Assembly: GCA_963698275.1 (NCBI GenBank)
Contig: CAVOQE010000001.1
Span: 1,240,001-1,304,000 of the forward strand
Length of the DNA: 64,000 bases
From: Anderseniella sp963698275
GTDB taxonomy: Bacteria > Pseudomonadota > Alphaproteobacteria > Rhizobiales > Aestuariivirgaceae
Direction: 5' to 3'
The notes under the pieces are model-generated. The model saw only the letters and a program-made list of their open reading frames with translations. It was not told the DNA's origin and made no database searches. Both the position numbers and the translations under genes were made by a program. This document shows positions 36,221 to 45,415 of the stretch, piece after piece. Position 1 is the stretch's first letter. Every line of letters begins with the position of its first letter.

Positions 36221-38625
36221 CCGGCAACGCTCTTCTCGACATAAAGGGTCTGGGCGCCGGATATGGCCGGGTGCCGATACTGCATGGCGTCGACTTTCAT
36301 GTCGGCGAAGGCGAGATTGTCGGCGTGCTCGGCCACAATGGTATGGGCAAGACCACGCTGTTGAAAACCATTATGGGCCTGATCCCGGCAACCGCGGGAA
36401 CAATTCTGTTCGACGGTGTGGATATTTCACGGGAACCGGCCCATGAGCGCAACCTGATGGGATTGGCTTACGTGCCGCAAGGCCGCGGGATATTTCCGCA
36501 TCTGTCGGTGTTTGACAATTTGCGCATGGGTATCGCCGCCCACGGTGAGGATGAAGAAGAGGCGATCCGTCATATCCTGCAGGACTTTCCCAGACTTGAA
36601 CGTCTGCTGGACCGGGATGGCGGAACCCTCAGTGGCGGCGAGCAGCAGCTTCTGGCCATTGCGCGGGCGCTGGTTTCCGAACCGCAACTCATTCTGCTGG
36701 ATGAACCGACTGAGGGCATTCAGCCGTCGATCATCGAGGAAATTTCGGTTCTGCTGAAGAACCTCAATCGCATGCGGGATATATCGATCATCCTGGTGGA
36801 GCAGAACCTGGAATTCATCACCGGCCTCTCACACCGCATTACCCTGCTTCAAAAAGGTGAAATCATTGGTGAGATGACCGACGTTAAGTCAGGCGACCCG
36901 GCACTGATTGAAGAGTTCGTCGGTTTCGGAGCAGGCAAATCCCGGCGACCGGCTGCAAACGGTGATCAGGCGACGATTACCCACGTCGCGCCACCCGCCG
37001 GAGTAACACCACCTGCGGGCTATCAGTCCAGCGAACCGGTGCAGCATCAGCGCACGCCTGAACCCGCCCCCGAACCAAGCCATACACACTCTTACGAAGG
37101 TCAAAGATCAATGTCAGTCAGAAGGCCAACCCACGGCCAGTTAAGGGCCATTGTCAACGGCTTCGGCATGAACATGTCGGATCAGCGGGTCGCTGAATTC
37201 CTGGATGTGATGGAAGGGACGCTGCAGGCCTATGATGAAGTCGACGCCATGCCGGATCACCTGCCGACTGTCGACTATCCCCGCACCGCCGGTTATCGGC
37301 CCTCGGCAGAAGAAAACCCGATGAATGCCTGGTACATCAAGACCGAGGTGAGGGGCGCGCCGCGTGGTGCCCTGAGCGGCAGGAAGGTTGTGCTTAAGGA
37401 CAATGTCTGCCTGGCCGGTGTGCCGATGATGAACGGCGCTTCTACACTCAAGGGCTATACACCCGATATTGACGCCACCATTGTCACCCGTCTTCTGGAG
37501 GCAGGTGCGACGATCATGGGCAAGGCGCACTGCGAGTATTTCTGCCTGTCCGGCGGCAGCCATACCAATGCGACCGGCCCGGTGCACAATCCGCACAAGC
37601 GTGGTTACTCCGCCGGAGGCTCTTCATCGGGGTCGGGGGCGCTGGTCGGGTCCGGCGAGATTGAAATGGCGATTGGCGGTGACCAGGGCGGATCGATCCG
37701 CATGCCGGCTTCGTTCTGCGGCTGCTATGGCATGAAACCGACCCATGGCCTGGTGCCCTATACCGGTGTGATGCCGATTGAGAGCACCATCGATCATACC
37801 GGGCCGATGACTGCCAACGTGCATGACAATGCCCTGATGCTGGAGGTGCTGGCCGGTGAAGACGGCCTCGACCCGCGCCAGTACAATGTGCAGGTCGACA
37901 AGTACACGGCAAGTCTCGGCCGGGGTGTCAGCGGCATGCGCATCGGGGTCGTCAAGGAAGGCTTTGGCCTGCCGGTGTCGGAAGCCGATGTCGACGACAA
38001 GGTGCGCAAGGCTGCGGAGGCGTTCAAGAAGCTTGGCGCAACAGTTGATGAAATTTCCATTCCGATGCACCGGGCAGGAACTGCCATCTGGACACCGATT
38101 GCGGTTGAGGGTCTGACCAACCAGATGATGAAGGGAAATGGCATGGGGACCGGCTGGAAGGGGCTTTATACAACCAGCCTGCTTGACTATCACGCCAACT
38201 GGCGCTCGCGGGCCGATGAACTGTCTGACTCGCTGAAGATATGCATGTTCATCGGACAGTATTTCCTGAAGCATCACCGCGGACACTATTATGCGAAGTC
38301 GCAGAACCTGTCGCGCAAACTCAGGGATGCCTATAACGCGTTGCTCAATTCCTATGACGTGCTGCTGATGCCGACCACGCCAATGAAGGCAACCCCGTTG
38401 CCTCCGGCGGATGCGTCGCTGGCGTTGTACTGCCAGCGGGCATTCGAGATGCTTCCCAACACGGCGCCGTTCGACGTGACAGGCCATCCGGCCATGAGCA
38501 TTCCATGCGGCATGAGCGACGGATTGCCGGTGGGCATGATGCTGGTCAGCCGTCACTATGACGAGTCAACTATTTACCGGGCCGCGGCTGCATTCGAGCA
38601 GGTCGGCGACTGGAAACGAATGTGA
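36217..38625 (+). CDS. ABC ATPase (LivF/UrtE-like) fused in frame to an amidase
   Basis: One 802-residue frame with two enzymes. Residues 1-238 are a LivF-type ATPase: Walker A LGHNGMGKTTLLK, signature LSGGEQQLLAIA, Walker B LILLDEPTEG. A Pro/His-rich linker (about 239-298, PPAGVTPPAGYQ, EPAPEPSHTHS) follows. Residues 299-802 are an amidase-signature protein: the catalytic Lys is in VVLKDNVCLAG, the cis-Ser in SAGGSSSGSG and the Ser nucleophile in GGDQGGSIRMPAS. An ATG at 37111 (residue 299, MSVRRPTHGQLRAI) could start the amidase alone, with a weak GAAGG 12 bases upstream, so the cell might make both forms. The fusion would place amide hydrolysis at the importer. It overlaps the acyl-CoA ligase by one base. 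Confidence 0.88.
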   Translation: MTGNALLDIKGLGAGYGRVPILHGVDFHVGEGEIVGVLGHNGMGKTTLLKTIMGLIPATAGTILFDGVDISREPAHERNLMGLAYVPQGRGIFPHLSVFDNLRMGIAAHGEDEEEAIRHILQDFPRLERLLDRDGGTLSGGEQQLLAIARALVSEPQLILLDEPTEGIQPSIIEEISVLLKNLNRMRDISIILVEQNLEFITGLSHRITLLQKGEIIGEMTDVKSGDPALIEEFVGFGAGKSRRPAANGDQATITHVAPPAGVTPPAGYQSSEPVQHQRTPEPAPEPSHTHSYEGQRSMSVRRPTHGQLRAIVNGFGMNMSDQRVAEFLDVMEGTLQAYDEVDAMPDHLPTVDYPRTAGYRPSAEENPMNAWYIKTEVRGAPRGALSGRKVVLKDNVCLAGVPMMNGASTLKGYTPDIDATIVTRLLEAGATIMGKAHCEYFCLSGGSHTNATGPVHNPHKRGYSAGGSSSGSGALVGSGEIEMAIGGDQGGSIRMPASFCGCYGMKPTHGLVPYTGVMPIESTIDHTGPMTANVHDNALMLEVLAGEDGLDPRQYNVQVDKYTASLGRGVSGMRIGVVKEGFGLPVSEADVDDKVRKAAEAFKKLGATVDEISIPMHRAGTAIWTPIAVEGLTNQMMKGNGMGTGWKGLYTTSLLDYHANWRSRADELSDSLKICMFIGQYFLKHHRGHYYAKSQNLSRKLRDAYNALLNSYDVLLMPTTPMKATPLPPADASLALYCQRAFEMLPNTAPFDVTGHPAMSIPCGMSDGLPVGMMLVSRHYDESTIYRAAAAFEQVGDWKRM

Positions 38626-40349
38626 TGGCAAACACGCCTGCGCAGGACCAGAGCCGACCGGCAGATGGTGTGTCCTATGTACGCGGCCCCGCCACACCGC
38701 CACTTGACGACATCACCATTCCTGAATTTCTGGCGCGCACCGTTGAACGCTATGGCAATCAGGAAGCTGTCGTGTTCTGCGAGCCGGGTCTGCGCTGGAC
38801 CTGGCAGGATCTGCAGCAACGGGTTGACCGGTTTGCCGCCGGTCTGCTGTCGCTGGGGCTCTACAAGGGAGATCGTATCGGGATATGGTCACCCAACCGG
38901 CCGGAATGGGTGATTGCACAATTTGCGACCGCGCGGATCGGGCTGATCCTGGTCAACATAAACCCGGCCTATCGGCGCCACGAACTTGAATTTGCCCTCA
39001 ACAAGGTGGGCGCGAAGGCGCTGATCAGCGCATCCAGGTTCAAAAGCTCCAACTATATCGAAATGCTGCAGGACCTGGCACCGGAACTCTCGAGCGCAAA
39101 GCCGGGCCATCTGAAGTCGGACCGGTTGCCTGAACTCACAACCGTCATTCACCTCGGCGACGAAGCCGTGGCCGGAATGCTCCGGTTCACCGATGTCGCG
39201 GCAATGGGTGAGGGGGCGAACCGGACCCGTCTCGACGCCATAACGGCAGGCCTCAACCCGGATGACGCCATCAACATCCAGTTCACTTCGGGCACTACGG
39301 GTACACCGAAAGGGGCAACGCTGACCCATCGCAATGTCGTCAACAATGCGCGCTATTGCGCCATGGCGATGCAGCTCACCCATGAAGACCGTATCGCAAT
39401 TCCGGTGCCGCTTTACCATTGTTTCGGCATGGTGCTGGGCAACCTTGCGGCCGTCTCGAACGGCACTGTCATGGTGTTTCCCGGCGAAGCATTTGATCCA
39501 TTGCAGACGCTCACGGCGCTGGCAGATGAAAACTGTACTGCCGTGCATGGAGTGCCGACCATGTTTGCCGCCATGCTGGATCACGAGCGCTTCGGCGAGT
39601 TCAGGCTCGGTTCGTTGCGCACCGGGATCATGGCCGGTTCACCCTGTCCGATCAGCCTGATGAAGCGTGTCGTGTCACAGATGAATGCCAGTGAGATCAC
39701 CATCGCGTATGGCATGACGGAGACCAGTCCGGTGTCGTTCCAGAGCGATACAAGCGATACGCTGGATCGGCGTGTCTCGACAGTGGGGCGCATTCATCCG
39801 CACGTCGAAGTCAAGATCATCAATGAAACCGGGAACACCGTTGTGGTTGGTCAACAGGGCGAACTGCTGACGCGCGGATACTGCGTGATGAAGGGCTACT
39901 GGGGCGACCCGGAGACAACTGCGCAGGCCATTGACAAGGATGGCTGGATGCATACGGGGGACCTGGCGGTTCTGGATGCGGAAGGCTATTGCAACATTGT
40001 CGGGCGGGTGAAGGACATGCTGATCCGTGGCGGTGAGAACGTCTACCCTCGTGAGATAGAAGAGTTCCTGATGAGCCATACGTCGATCCAGCAGGCACAG
40101 GTGTTTGGCGTACCGGATCAAAAGTACGGTGAAGAGGTGTGTGCCTGGATTGTGCTGAAACCCGGACAGCAGCTGGCCGAAGACGATGTCCGCAGCTTCT
40201 GTGAGGGCCAGATTGCCCATTACAAGATCCCGCGCTTTATGCGCTTTGTCAGCGAGTTCCCCATGACGGTCACCGGAAAGCCGCAAAAGTTTGTGATGCG
40301 TGACAAGATGATCGAAGACCTCGGATTGAAAGTCGACCAGACTGCATGA
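38625..40349 (+). CDS. AMP-binding acyl-CoA ligase
   Basis: About 574 residues from ATG at 38625, which overlaps the amidase stop (TGATG). The adenylate-forming motifs are complete: FTSGTTGTPKGATLTHRN, AYGMTETSPV, GWMHTGDLAVLD, RVKDMLIRGGENVYPREIEE, and the C-terminal catalytic Lys region TGKPQKFVMRD. It resembles medium/long-chain fatty-acid:CoA ligases. In this operon it probably activates the acid released by the amidase; the acyl chain is unknown. The next gene overlaps by four bases. Confidence 0.9.
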   Translation: MANTPAQDQSRPADGVSYVRGPATPPLDDITIPEFLARTVERYGNQEAVVFCEPGLRWTWQDLQQRVDRFAAGLLSLGLYKGDRIGIWSPNRPEWVIAQFATARIGLILVNINPAYRRHELEFALNKVGAKALISASRFKSSNYIEMLQDLAPELSSAKPGHLKSDRLPELTTVIHLGDEAVAGMLRFTDVAAMGEGANRTRLDAITAGLNPDDAINIQFTSGTTGTPKGATLTHRNVVNNARYCAMAMQLTHEDRIAIPVPLYHCFGMVLGNLAAVSNGTVMVFPGEAFDPLQTLTALADENCTAVHGVPTMFAAMLDHERFGEFRLGSLRTGIMAGSPCPISLMKRVVSQMNASEITIAYGMTETSPVSFQSDTSDTLDRRVSTVGRIHPHVEVKIINETGNTVVVGQQGELLTRGYCVMKGYWGDPETTAQAIDKDGWMHTGDLAVLDAEGYCNIVGRVKDMLIRGGENVYPREIEEFLMSHTSIQQAQVFGVPDQKYGEEVCAWIVLKPGQQLAEDDVRSFCEGQIAHYKIPRFMRFVSEFPMTVTGKPQKFVMRDKMIEDLGLKVDQTA

Positions 40350-40981
40350 GCGCCATCAAGCCTGAACAACGCGACGTGCTACTGGTTATCGATGTGCAGA
40401 ATGATTTTTGTCCGGGCGGTGCTCTGGAAGTGCCGCGCGGTCAGGAAGTGGTGCCGGTCATCAATGATCTTGTGACGCGGTTTGACCATGTTGTGCTGAC
40501 CCAGGACTGGCATCCGCGCGGGCACAGTTCGTTTGCCAGTGTTCATCCGGGCAGGGACCCGTTCACTGAAGTCTCGATGGATTATGGTTCACAGACACTG
40601 TGGCCGGATCACTGTATTCAGGGCAGTACGGGCGCTGCCTTCCATGACGGCCTGTCCTGGGCAAAGGCGGAGATGGTCATTCGCAAGGGTTTTCGTTCAG
40701 GCATAGACAGCTATTCCGCGTTTTTCGAAAACGACAAGACCACACCGACCGGCCTGACCGGATACTTGCGCGAACGCGGAATGACCCGGGTGTTCTGTGC
40801 CGGACTCGCATTTGACTATTGTGTTCGCTACTCGGCCGAAGACGCGCACTCCCAGCGATTTGAAACTTATGTGATCGAGGATGCCTGCCGGGCAATAGAC
40901 ATGCACGGCAGCGCAGCGGCAACCCGGGACAGTTTTACTGAGCTTGGAATCGGTCTGATCAGTTCGATGGACATTCGCTAG
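40346..40981 (+). CDS. pncA: Nicotinamidase (PncA-like)
   Basis: A 211-residue isochorismatase-fold hydrolase. The catalytic Asp is in LLVIDVQNDFCPGGAL, the metal ligands in LTQDWHPRGHSSFAS, the Lys in VIRKGF and the nucleophile Cys in FCAGLAFDYCVRYSAEDA. The metal motif D-W-H-P-x-x-H marks true nicotinamidases rather than isochorismatases. It hydrolyses nicotinamide to nicotinate and ammonia, for NAD salvage or nitrogen release. Its place at the end of an amide-uptake operon, with a four-base overlap, suggests nicotinamide or a similar pyridine amide could be among the substrates; this is inference. Confidence 0.9.
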   Translation: MSAIKPEQRDVLLVIDVQNDFCPGGALEVPRGQEVVPVINDLVTRFDHVVLTQDWHPRGHSSFASVHPGRDPFTEVSMDYGSQTLWPDHCIQGSTGAAFHDGLSWAKAEMVIRKGFRSGIDSYSAFFENDKTTPTGLTGYLRERGMTRVFCAGLAFDYCVRYSAEDAHSQRFETYVIEDACRAIDMHGSAAATRDSFTELGIGLISSMDIR

Positions 40982-41739
40982 AGCTGTACGCCGCGGGTCA
41001 GGGCGCCGTCTATGACGAGGTTGGTGCCCATGGTAAAGCTGGACGCCGGGCTGGCCAGGAAGACGATGCCGCGGGCGACTTCCTCAGGGGTTGCCATGCG
41101 ACCGGTCGGGTTCAGTGCCAGTGCCTGGGCGTAGAGATCAGGGATGTTGTTTTCAATGTGCTCCCAGACACCGCCTTTGAAATAGGTGTTGCCCGGTGAT
41201 ACCGAGTTCACGCGGATGTTCTTCGGCGCCAGTTCATAGGCAAGGCGTTGTGAATAATGCACCAGGGCTGCCTTGAACGCGCCATAGGCCGGGCCGGTGA
41301 AATCCACTTCGCGTCCCGATACGGAAGCCACAATGATTATGGCGCCATGAGAGGACTTTTCCAGCAGGGGCAGGGCGGCATTGACCACGCGCACCGTGTG
41401 CATCATGTCCACGTCGAAACCAGATTTCCAGGCGTCTTCATTGTCTTCAACGGCCAGCGCCGAGACGTTTGCCACCACGATGTCGATGCCGCCGAGTGCT
41501 GTCGCGCTTTCCTTCACCCAGCCTTCCAGCGATGCCTTTTCGGCTACATTCACCATTCGTCCGAGGCTTTTGACACCCTTTTGCCCAAGGCTCGCGGCGG
41601 TTTCATTGACCTCTGCGAGGTTGCGCGCGCAGATGGAAACATTGGCTCCCTCGTCGGCAAAGATGTCGGCAGCGCGGCGTCCGATGCCCTTGCTGCCGCC
41701 GGTTATGATTGCATTCAAGCCCTTCAAGCCGAGATCCAT
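40978..41739 (-). CDS. SDR family oxidoreductase
   Basis: About 253 residues from ATG at 41739. The cofactor motif ITGGSKGIGRRAA (TGxxxGxG), the NVSA strand (IVVANVSALA) and the catalytic Ser/Tyr-x-x-x-Lys region (IIVASVSGREVDFTGPAYGAFKAAL) are present, though Asn of the NNAG motif is altered to NVSA. It is a classical short-chain dehydrogenase using NAD(P)H; substrate unknown. It follows the acetamidase gene on the same strand (17 bases between stop and start) and is convergent with pncA, overlapping it by four bases at the stops. Confidence 0.88.
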   Translation of the reverse strand: MDLGLKGLNAIITGGSKGIGRRAADIFADEGANVSICARNLAEVNETAASLGQKGVKSLGRMVNVAEKASLEGWVKESATALGGIDIVVANVSALAVEDNEDAWKSGFDVDMMHTVRVVNAALPLLEKSSHGAIIIVASVSGREVDFTGPAYGAFKAALVHYSQRLAYELAPKNIRVNSVSPGNTYFKGGVWEHIENNIPDLYAQALALNPTGRMATPEEVARGIVFLASPASSFTMGTNLVIDGALTRGVQL

Positions 41740-41755
41740 GGTGATTAAGTCCTGA

Positions 41756-42745
41756 TTATGAGTTGATGTAGCTTTTCTTGATCGACGCGCCGATGGTGTA
41801 TTTCGGATCGACCATATTGCCGAGCCGCACCCTGCCGGCCTGGGTGAGCAGGAAATAGGCTTCCAGTTCGTCAAAGCCGTAATCGCTTGCCAGCCAGCGT
41901 GTCAGTTCGCGATAGGCGATGCGCGCTGCGTCTTCCAGTGGCCGGGCAGAGCCGATGGTCATGATGAAGTCTTCATTCTCAAGTCTTGGCCAGGCGATCT
42001 GCCAGTTCTTGATCAGGTCAACCTGAATGGTGGTGGTCGACGGAATTTCCACGGCGACGCCGCACAGTTCACCGTCACCCTGGCGGCCGTGACAGTCGCC
42101 CAGATAGAGATAGGCGTCCTTGTGCAATACCGGAAAATACACGATGGCGCCGGGTGCGACATCAGGCAGGTCCATGTTGCCGCCCCAATAGTCAGGCTGC
42201 AGTGACGATACTGCCTCGATTTCCGGTGATACGCCGAGCGTCCCGATAAAAGGCTCATAAGGCAGCATCACGCGATCCGAGAACTTCACGCCAGCCTCGG
42301 TTACCTCATACTTCATCACCCGCTCCGGCAAGGGCGGGTTCAGCAGCGCTGTCGAGGAATTGGACACCAGCCCGCCAAATTCAGGTATAAGCGCGGAGGT
42401 TCCCACCGGCTGAGGACCGCGCGGCAGGATCGAGTGGATGTGGACGCACACCACATCGCCCTTTTCGGCGCCTGCTACGGCAATGGGCCCGCACTGGGGA
42501 TTGACGAACGGCATGTTGAGTTTTTGCGACGGCAGGTCGTCCACCGTCTTGATGGCCCCGCCAAAGGCGTCTTCTGTTTCGGTTACGACTATGTCGCCGG
42601 GCTCAATAAACAGAACCGGCTCGACATAAGGGCCATATACGAAATGGTAATCGCCTTGCACGGCTTTGTTCAGTGAGTGGGACTTGCCGGGTTTGCCGCG
42701 GGCAACGCCGGAACGTTCCATATAGGAACCGGTGATCAATGACAT
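41756..42745 (-). CDS. Acetamidase/formamidase family protein
   Basis: A 329-residue member of the FmdA/AmdA family. Characteristic elements include VFIEPGDIVVTETEDAFGG, the CGPIAVAGAEKGDVVCVHIH region, and YLYLGDCHGRQGDGELCGVAVE, which carries metal and active-site acids. These enzymes hydrolyse short aliphatic amides to ammonia and an acid. It is the second amide hydrolase at this locus and is of an unrelated fold to the fused amidase. It leads a two-gene minus-strand unit with the SDR gene. Confidence 0.92.
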   Translation of the reverse strand: MSLITGSYMERSGVARGKPGKSHSLNKAVQGDYHFVYGPYVEPVLFIEPGDIVVTETEDAFGGAIKTVDDLPSQKLNMPFVNPQCGPIAVAGAEKGDVVCVHIHSILPRGPQPVGTSALIPEFGGLVSNSSTALLNPPLPERVMKYEVTEAGVKFSDRVMLPYEPFIGTLGVSPEIEAVSSLQPDYWGGNMDLPDVAPGAIVYFPVLHKDAYLYLGDCHGRQGDGELCGVAVEIPSTTTIQVDLIKNWQIAWPRLENEDFIMTIGSARPLEDAARIAYRELTRWLASDYGFDELEAYFLLTQAGRVRLGNMVDPKYTIGASIKKSYINS

Positions 42746-42845
42746 AACAACGCCCTCCCGTTTCAGCTGACAGCTGTTTTAAGGTCGGCATTGGTTCAAA
42801 ATGTGACCCGAGGGTATCAGTCAGGCCTGAACGATATGGTGAAAT

Positions 42846-43109
42846 CTACAGTGTGTTGTGCGTACCATCGCACAGTGGCTGACCGGCGGTTCGCTTGCAC
42901 GCGCAGAAGAACTTTCTGCCGGAAGCTTCAGCCGTCCATTTGACGGGCTGGAATCCGGTGCCGTCATGGCTGCCGTCACAGAACGGCTGTTTCTTCGATT
43001 GCCCGCAGGCACACCAGAAATAGTTTTTGCCGGCTTCCACTTCGACTGCGACCGGCGCCTTGTCTGCAATAACTGGATCTGTCACGGTGATACCTCTGGT
43101 CAAGTTCAA
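42846..43109 (-). CDS. CDGSH iron-sulfur domain protein
   Basis: An 87-residue protein with two CDGSH-type motifs: FWCACGQSKKQPFCDGSHDG and FFCACKRTAGQPLCDGTHNT. Each supplies three Cys and one His to a labile [2Fe-2S] cluster. It is a tandem (mitoNEET-related, MiNT-like) form and has no membrane anchor. The role is probably redox or iron-sulfur transfer in the cytoplasm. It stands alone between the amide locus and a Sel1 protein gene. Confidence 0.92.
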   Translation of the reverse strand: MNLTRGITVTDPVIADKAPVAVEVEAGKNYFWCACGQSKKQPFCDGSHDGTGFQPVKWTAEASGRKFFCACKRTAGQPLCDGTHNTL

Positions 43110-43178
43110 TGAGCTTCCTGATGCTACTGTATATCAGAAACGCCGGTGAACCAGGTAACAACCGGGTGTGCGGGTGGG

Positions 43179-43646
43179 TTAGTCTATTTTCCGATTGCGT
43201 GCGAGTGTCGCGCGCTGGGCCTTGGCAATCTGTTCGGGTGTCATTTTTGACAACAGATATTCGAAACGGAATTTTGCCTCGTAACCGCCCCTGGCTGCCG
43301 CAAGGCTTAACCACATGTGGGCTTTGACAATGTCAACCGAAACCCCCTTGCCGTAAGCATAGGCATCGCCGAGATGCATCTGTGCTTCGACGTTTCCCTG
43401 GGCGGCCGATTTTTCGAACCAGTATAGAGCCTGGGCAATATTCTGAAGCTCAAGATACTTCCTGCCAACAATCAGCTGGGAGGCGGCATCGCCGTTCTGG
43501 GCGCGCTTGAAGCGTTGCGTGATCCCCGGGGGGCTGTCTTTCTGGGTAGAGGTTTGCAGCAAGTAGGGATGTTGTGCCCGATCTGCGGCAGCGGTGCCCA
43601 CTGCCAGTGGTATCGCCATGAGCGAGGCTATGATGATACTGGTCAC
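43179..43646 (-). CDS. Secreted Sel1-repeat protein
   Basis: About 155 residues from GTG at 43646, chosen because GGGAGGAAGG precedes it and a signal peptide begins directly (SIIIASLMAIPLAVGTAAA). The open frame continues upstream to an ATG at 43829, but that leader has no export signal. Sel1 repeats follow: AASQLIVGRKYLELQNIA, ALYWFEKSAAQGNVEAQMHL and AHMWLSLAAARGGYEAKF. The C-terminus is basic (MTPEQIAKAQRATLARN). It is likely a periplasmic protein-contact adaptor. Partner unknown. Confidence 0.8.
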   Translation of the reverse strand: MTSIIIASLMAIPLAVGTAAADRAQHPYLLQTSTQKDSPPGITQRFKRAQNGDAASQLIVGRKYLELQNIAQALYWFEKSAAQGNVEAQMHLGDAYAYGKGVSVDIVKAHMWLSLAAARGGYEAKFRFEYLLSKMTPEQIAKAQRATLARNRKID

Positions 43647-43844
43647 GGCATCCTTCCTCCCTGCGCGCAAAAAATGATGCACAACACAGGTGAGGCGGTC
43701 AAGCGGGCAGGCGCTGAGCGTCGAGCGGGCAACAACGCTCAACAATAAACAATCGCTAATTATGCAAGCTTCAAGCGGTGTTGTATTGGATAGTGAGTTG
43801 GACGAACCAAACAGGGTCCGCGAAAGCAACGCAGTTTCACAAAT

Positions 43845-44204
43845 GTGCTGAGTGGCGATGTGCAGAAGACATCAGCGTTTTATGAAAACCTGCTTGGCAT
43901 GACGCGGCACTTCGATTCCGACTGGTTTGTCATCCTGACCCATGAAGGCATCGAAGGCCTGGAGTTTGGAATTCTGCAGCGCGACCATGCGATTGTGCCA
44001 CCGGACATCCGTGCAGCGCCTGCCGGAATTATTATTACCTTCGTGGTCACCGACTGTGATGAGGTATATCGCCGGGCGGTGGCCGCCAGGGCTTCGGTCG
44101 TTGAACCGCCTACGGACATGCCTTACGGCCAAAGGCGGATGCTGCTGCGCGATCCCGATGGCACGGTTCTGGATGTAAGCGCACCGACCGCTGCGATGGC
44201 CTGA
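43845..44204 (+). CDS. VOC superfamily (glyoxalase-like) protein
   Basis: A 119-residue single VOC module. AFYENLLGMTRHFDSDWFVIL and the ending GQRRMLLRDPDGTVLDVSAP are the two beta-alpha-beta-beta-beta halves. The start is GTG at 43845. The frame upstream reads SFTN directly before it, as expected of a VOC N-terminus, but no start codon precedes it before an in-frame stop, so a few residues may have been lost. Enzymatic role (lyase, dioxygenase or resistance protein) cannot be told. A second VOC gene is at 45771. Confidence 0.7.
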   Translation: MLSGDVQKTSAFYENLLGMTRHFDSDWFVILTHEGIEGLEFGILQRDHAIVPPDIRAAPAGIIITFVVTDCDEVYRRAVAARASVVEPPTDMPYGQRRMLLRDPDGTVLDVSAPTAAMA

Positions 44205-44698
44205 AACGATTGCCGGCGAGCCGCGGCGCACCAGTGATGCGCCGCCTCCAAGGCAATTGTCACGCAAACTCTCGTAGATGTGTTTGAGGCGGTTGTTTGA
44301 CGAGATTGTGTGGTTTCTGAAGGTGCGGGTCGGTACGATAGGGCAGGCGGCCACAATTACCAGGCACTTTAGCTTCGGATGATTGTCGAGTCGTAACAGA
44401 CTGCACTCCGGTTCACCTGGGGTGTTGGGATAACAAGCGATTTCTCACATGCGGCAACAATGTGGTGACAAGCTGGTCTGCACCGCCACAATTTGCTATC
44501 CCTCGGAGCTGGCCATTGTTCCATCAGGAAACGCCATAATCCATCACAAATTGACCCCGACATCTCCCTGCGACCTGCATTTCACTGCCGCATTGACAGG
44601 TCATGTTATTGGTCAGCGGGTGGTAACTGCACGACTTTACTGGCTGCTTACGGAGCCAGGTGCAGTTCATCAAAACTTAGTGTAACAGGAGAACCGAC
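44205..44698. other. 494-base region without a supported gene
   Basis: Contains a perfect hairpin (GCGGCGCA at 44223-44230 with TGCGCCGC at 44238-44245) just after the VOC gene that might help end transcription, though no T-run follows. The remaining short frames have no family resemblance. Its right end must hold the promoter of the EF-hand gene at 44699. Confidence 0.4.
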
Positions 44699-44917
44699 AT
44701 GAAAAAATTTCTCGCAATCGTTCTTGCTACTGGTTTTGCTTCAACCGCAGCGCTTGCTGCCGACTTCACGGCTGTCGACGCCGACCAGAACGGCTCGGTG
44801 ACCATGGAAGAAGCCAAGGCTGCCATGCCTGAACTCTCCGAAGATGCCTTCAAGGCTGCTGACGGAGACCAGAATGGCGAGCTGAGTGCAGACGAGTTTG
44901 CTACAATCCAGGGCTAG
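44699..44917 (+). CDS. Small secreted EF-hand protein
   Basis: A 72-residue protein with a signal peptide (KKFLAIVLATGFASTAALA) and two EF-hand loops: DADQNGSVTMEE and DGDQNGELSADE, both with the standard acidic positions 1, 3, 5 and 12. It would bind calcium in the periplasm. AGGAGAACCGAC gives a clear ribosome site, and a very strong terminator follows, so it is a single-gene unit. Function beyond calcium binding is unknown. Confidence 0.88.
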   Translation: MKKFLAIVLATGFASTAALAADFTAVDADQNGSVTMEEAKAAMPELSEDAFKAADGDQNGELSADEFATIQG

Positions 44918-44945
44918 GACGAACCTGCCACTGCGACTGAACTTG

Positions 44946-44980
44946 AGCCCCGCCGGACTTGTTCCGGCGGGGCTTTTGTT
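44946..44980 (+). terminator. Strong Rho-independent terminator
   Basis: A perfect 12-base stem: AGCCCCGCCGGA at 44946-44957 with TCCGGCGGGGCT at 44963-44974, five-base loop, then TTTGTT. It ends the EF-hand transcript. Confidence 0.93.
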
Positions 44981-45049
44981 GCTGCAGTGGATTGGATTGG
45001 AGTGCTGAATACAAGGTGAGGAAGGTCGGGTATGCTGTTCCGGCACTAG

Positions 45050-45415
45050 TCAGGTGGCGGCGTTGCGGCTGATCATGCGGAAGATCACCAGCGCAATCAC
45101 CGAGAACAGCAGGTTGAAGCCCAGCAATGTGAGCCAGGGCGCGCCCGAACCGAAGGCAAACCGGGCCAGCATCGCCGGGATCATCGAGCCTGCAAAAAGC
45201 GACGCCACGAGAGCCTGGGTCTGTGTCAATGTCTTGTAGAAGGCGCAGAACAAAGCCACCAGGGCAATGGCAACAATATAGCGGCCCCATGTGGTGATCA
45301 GCACCATATAGGGAGCACCGACAATCGCCGCGACAGCCGCACTTTGCAGCAGCAGGCCGCCGACGCCACCAGCGAAAATGCCTGCCAGGTCGGATTTGGA
45401 AACGGATTTGGTCAT
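45050..45415 (-). CDS. Small multi-pass membrane protein
   Basis: About 121 residues from ATG at 45415 (MTKSVSKSDLAGIFAGG), chosen over an upstream ATG at 45508 because the extra leader is not hydrophobic or conserved-looking. Four membrane segments are visible: around GGVGGLLLQSAAVAAIVG, GRYIVAIALVALFCAFY, ALVASLFAGSMIPAML and LLGFNLLFSVIALVIF. No catalytic motif or family is recognised. It ends with a short polar tail. Confidence 0.65.
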   Translation of the reverse strand: MTKSVSKSDLAGIFAGGVGGLLLQSAAVAAIVGAPYMVLITTWGRYIVAIALVALFCAFYKTLTQTQALVASLFAGSMIPAMLARFAFGSGAPWLTLLGFNLLFSVIALVIFRMISRNAAT

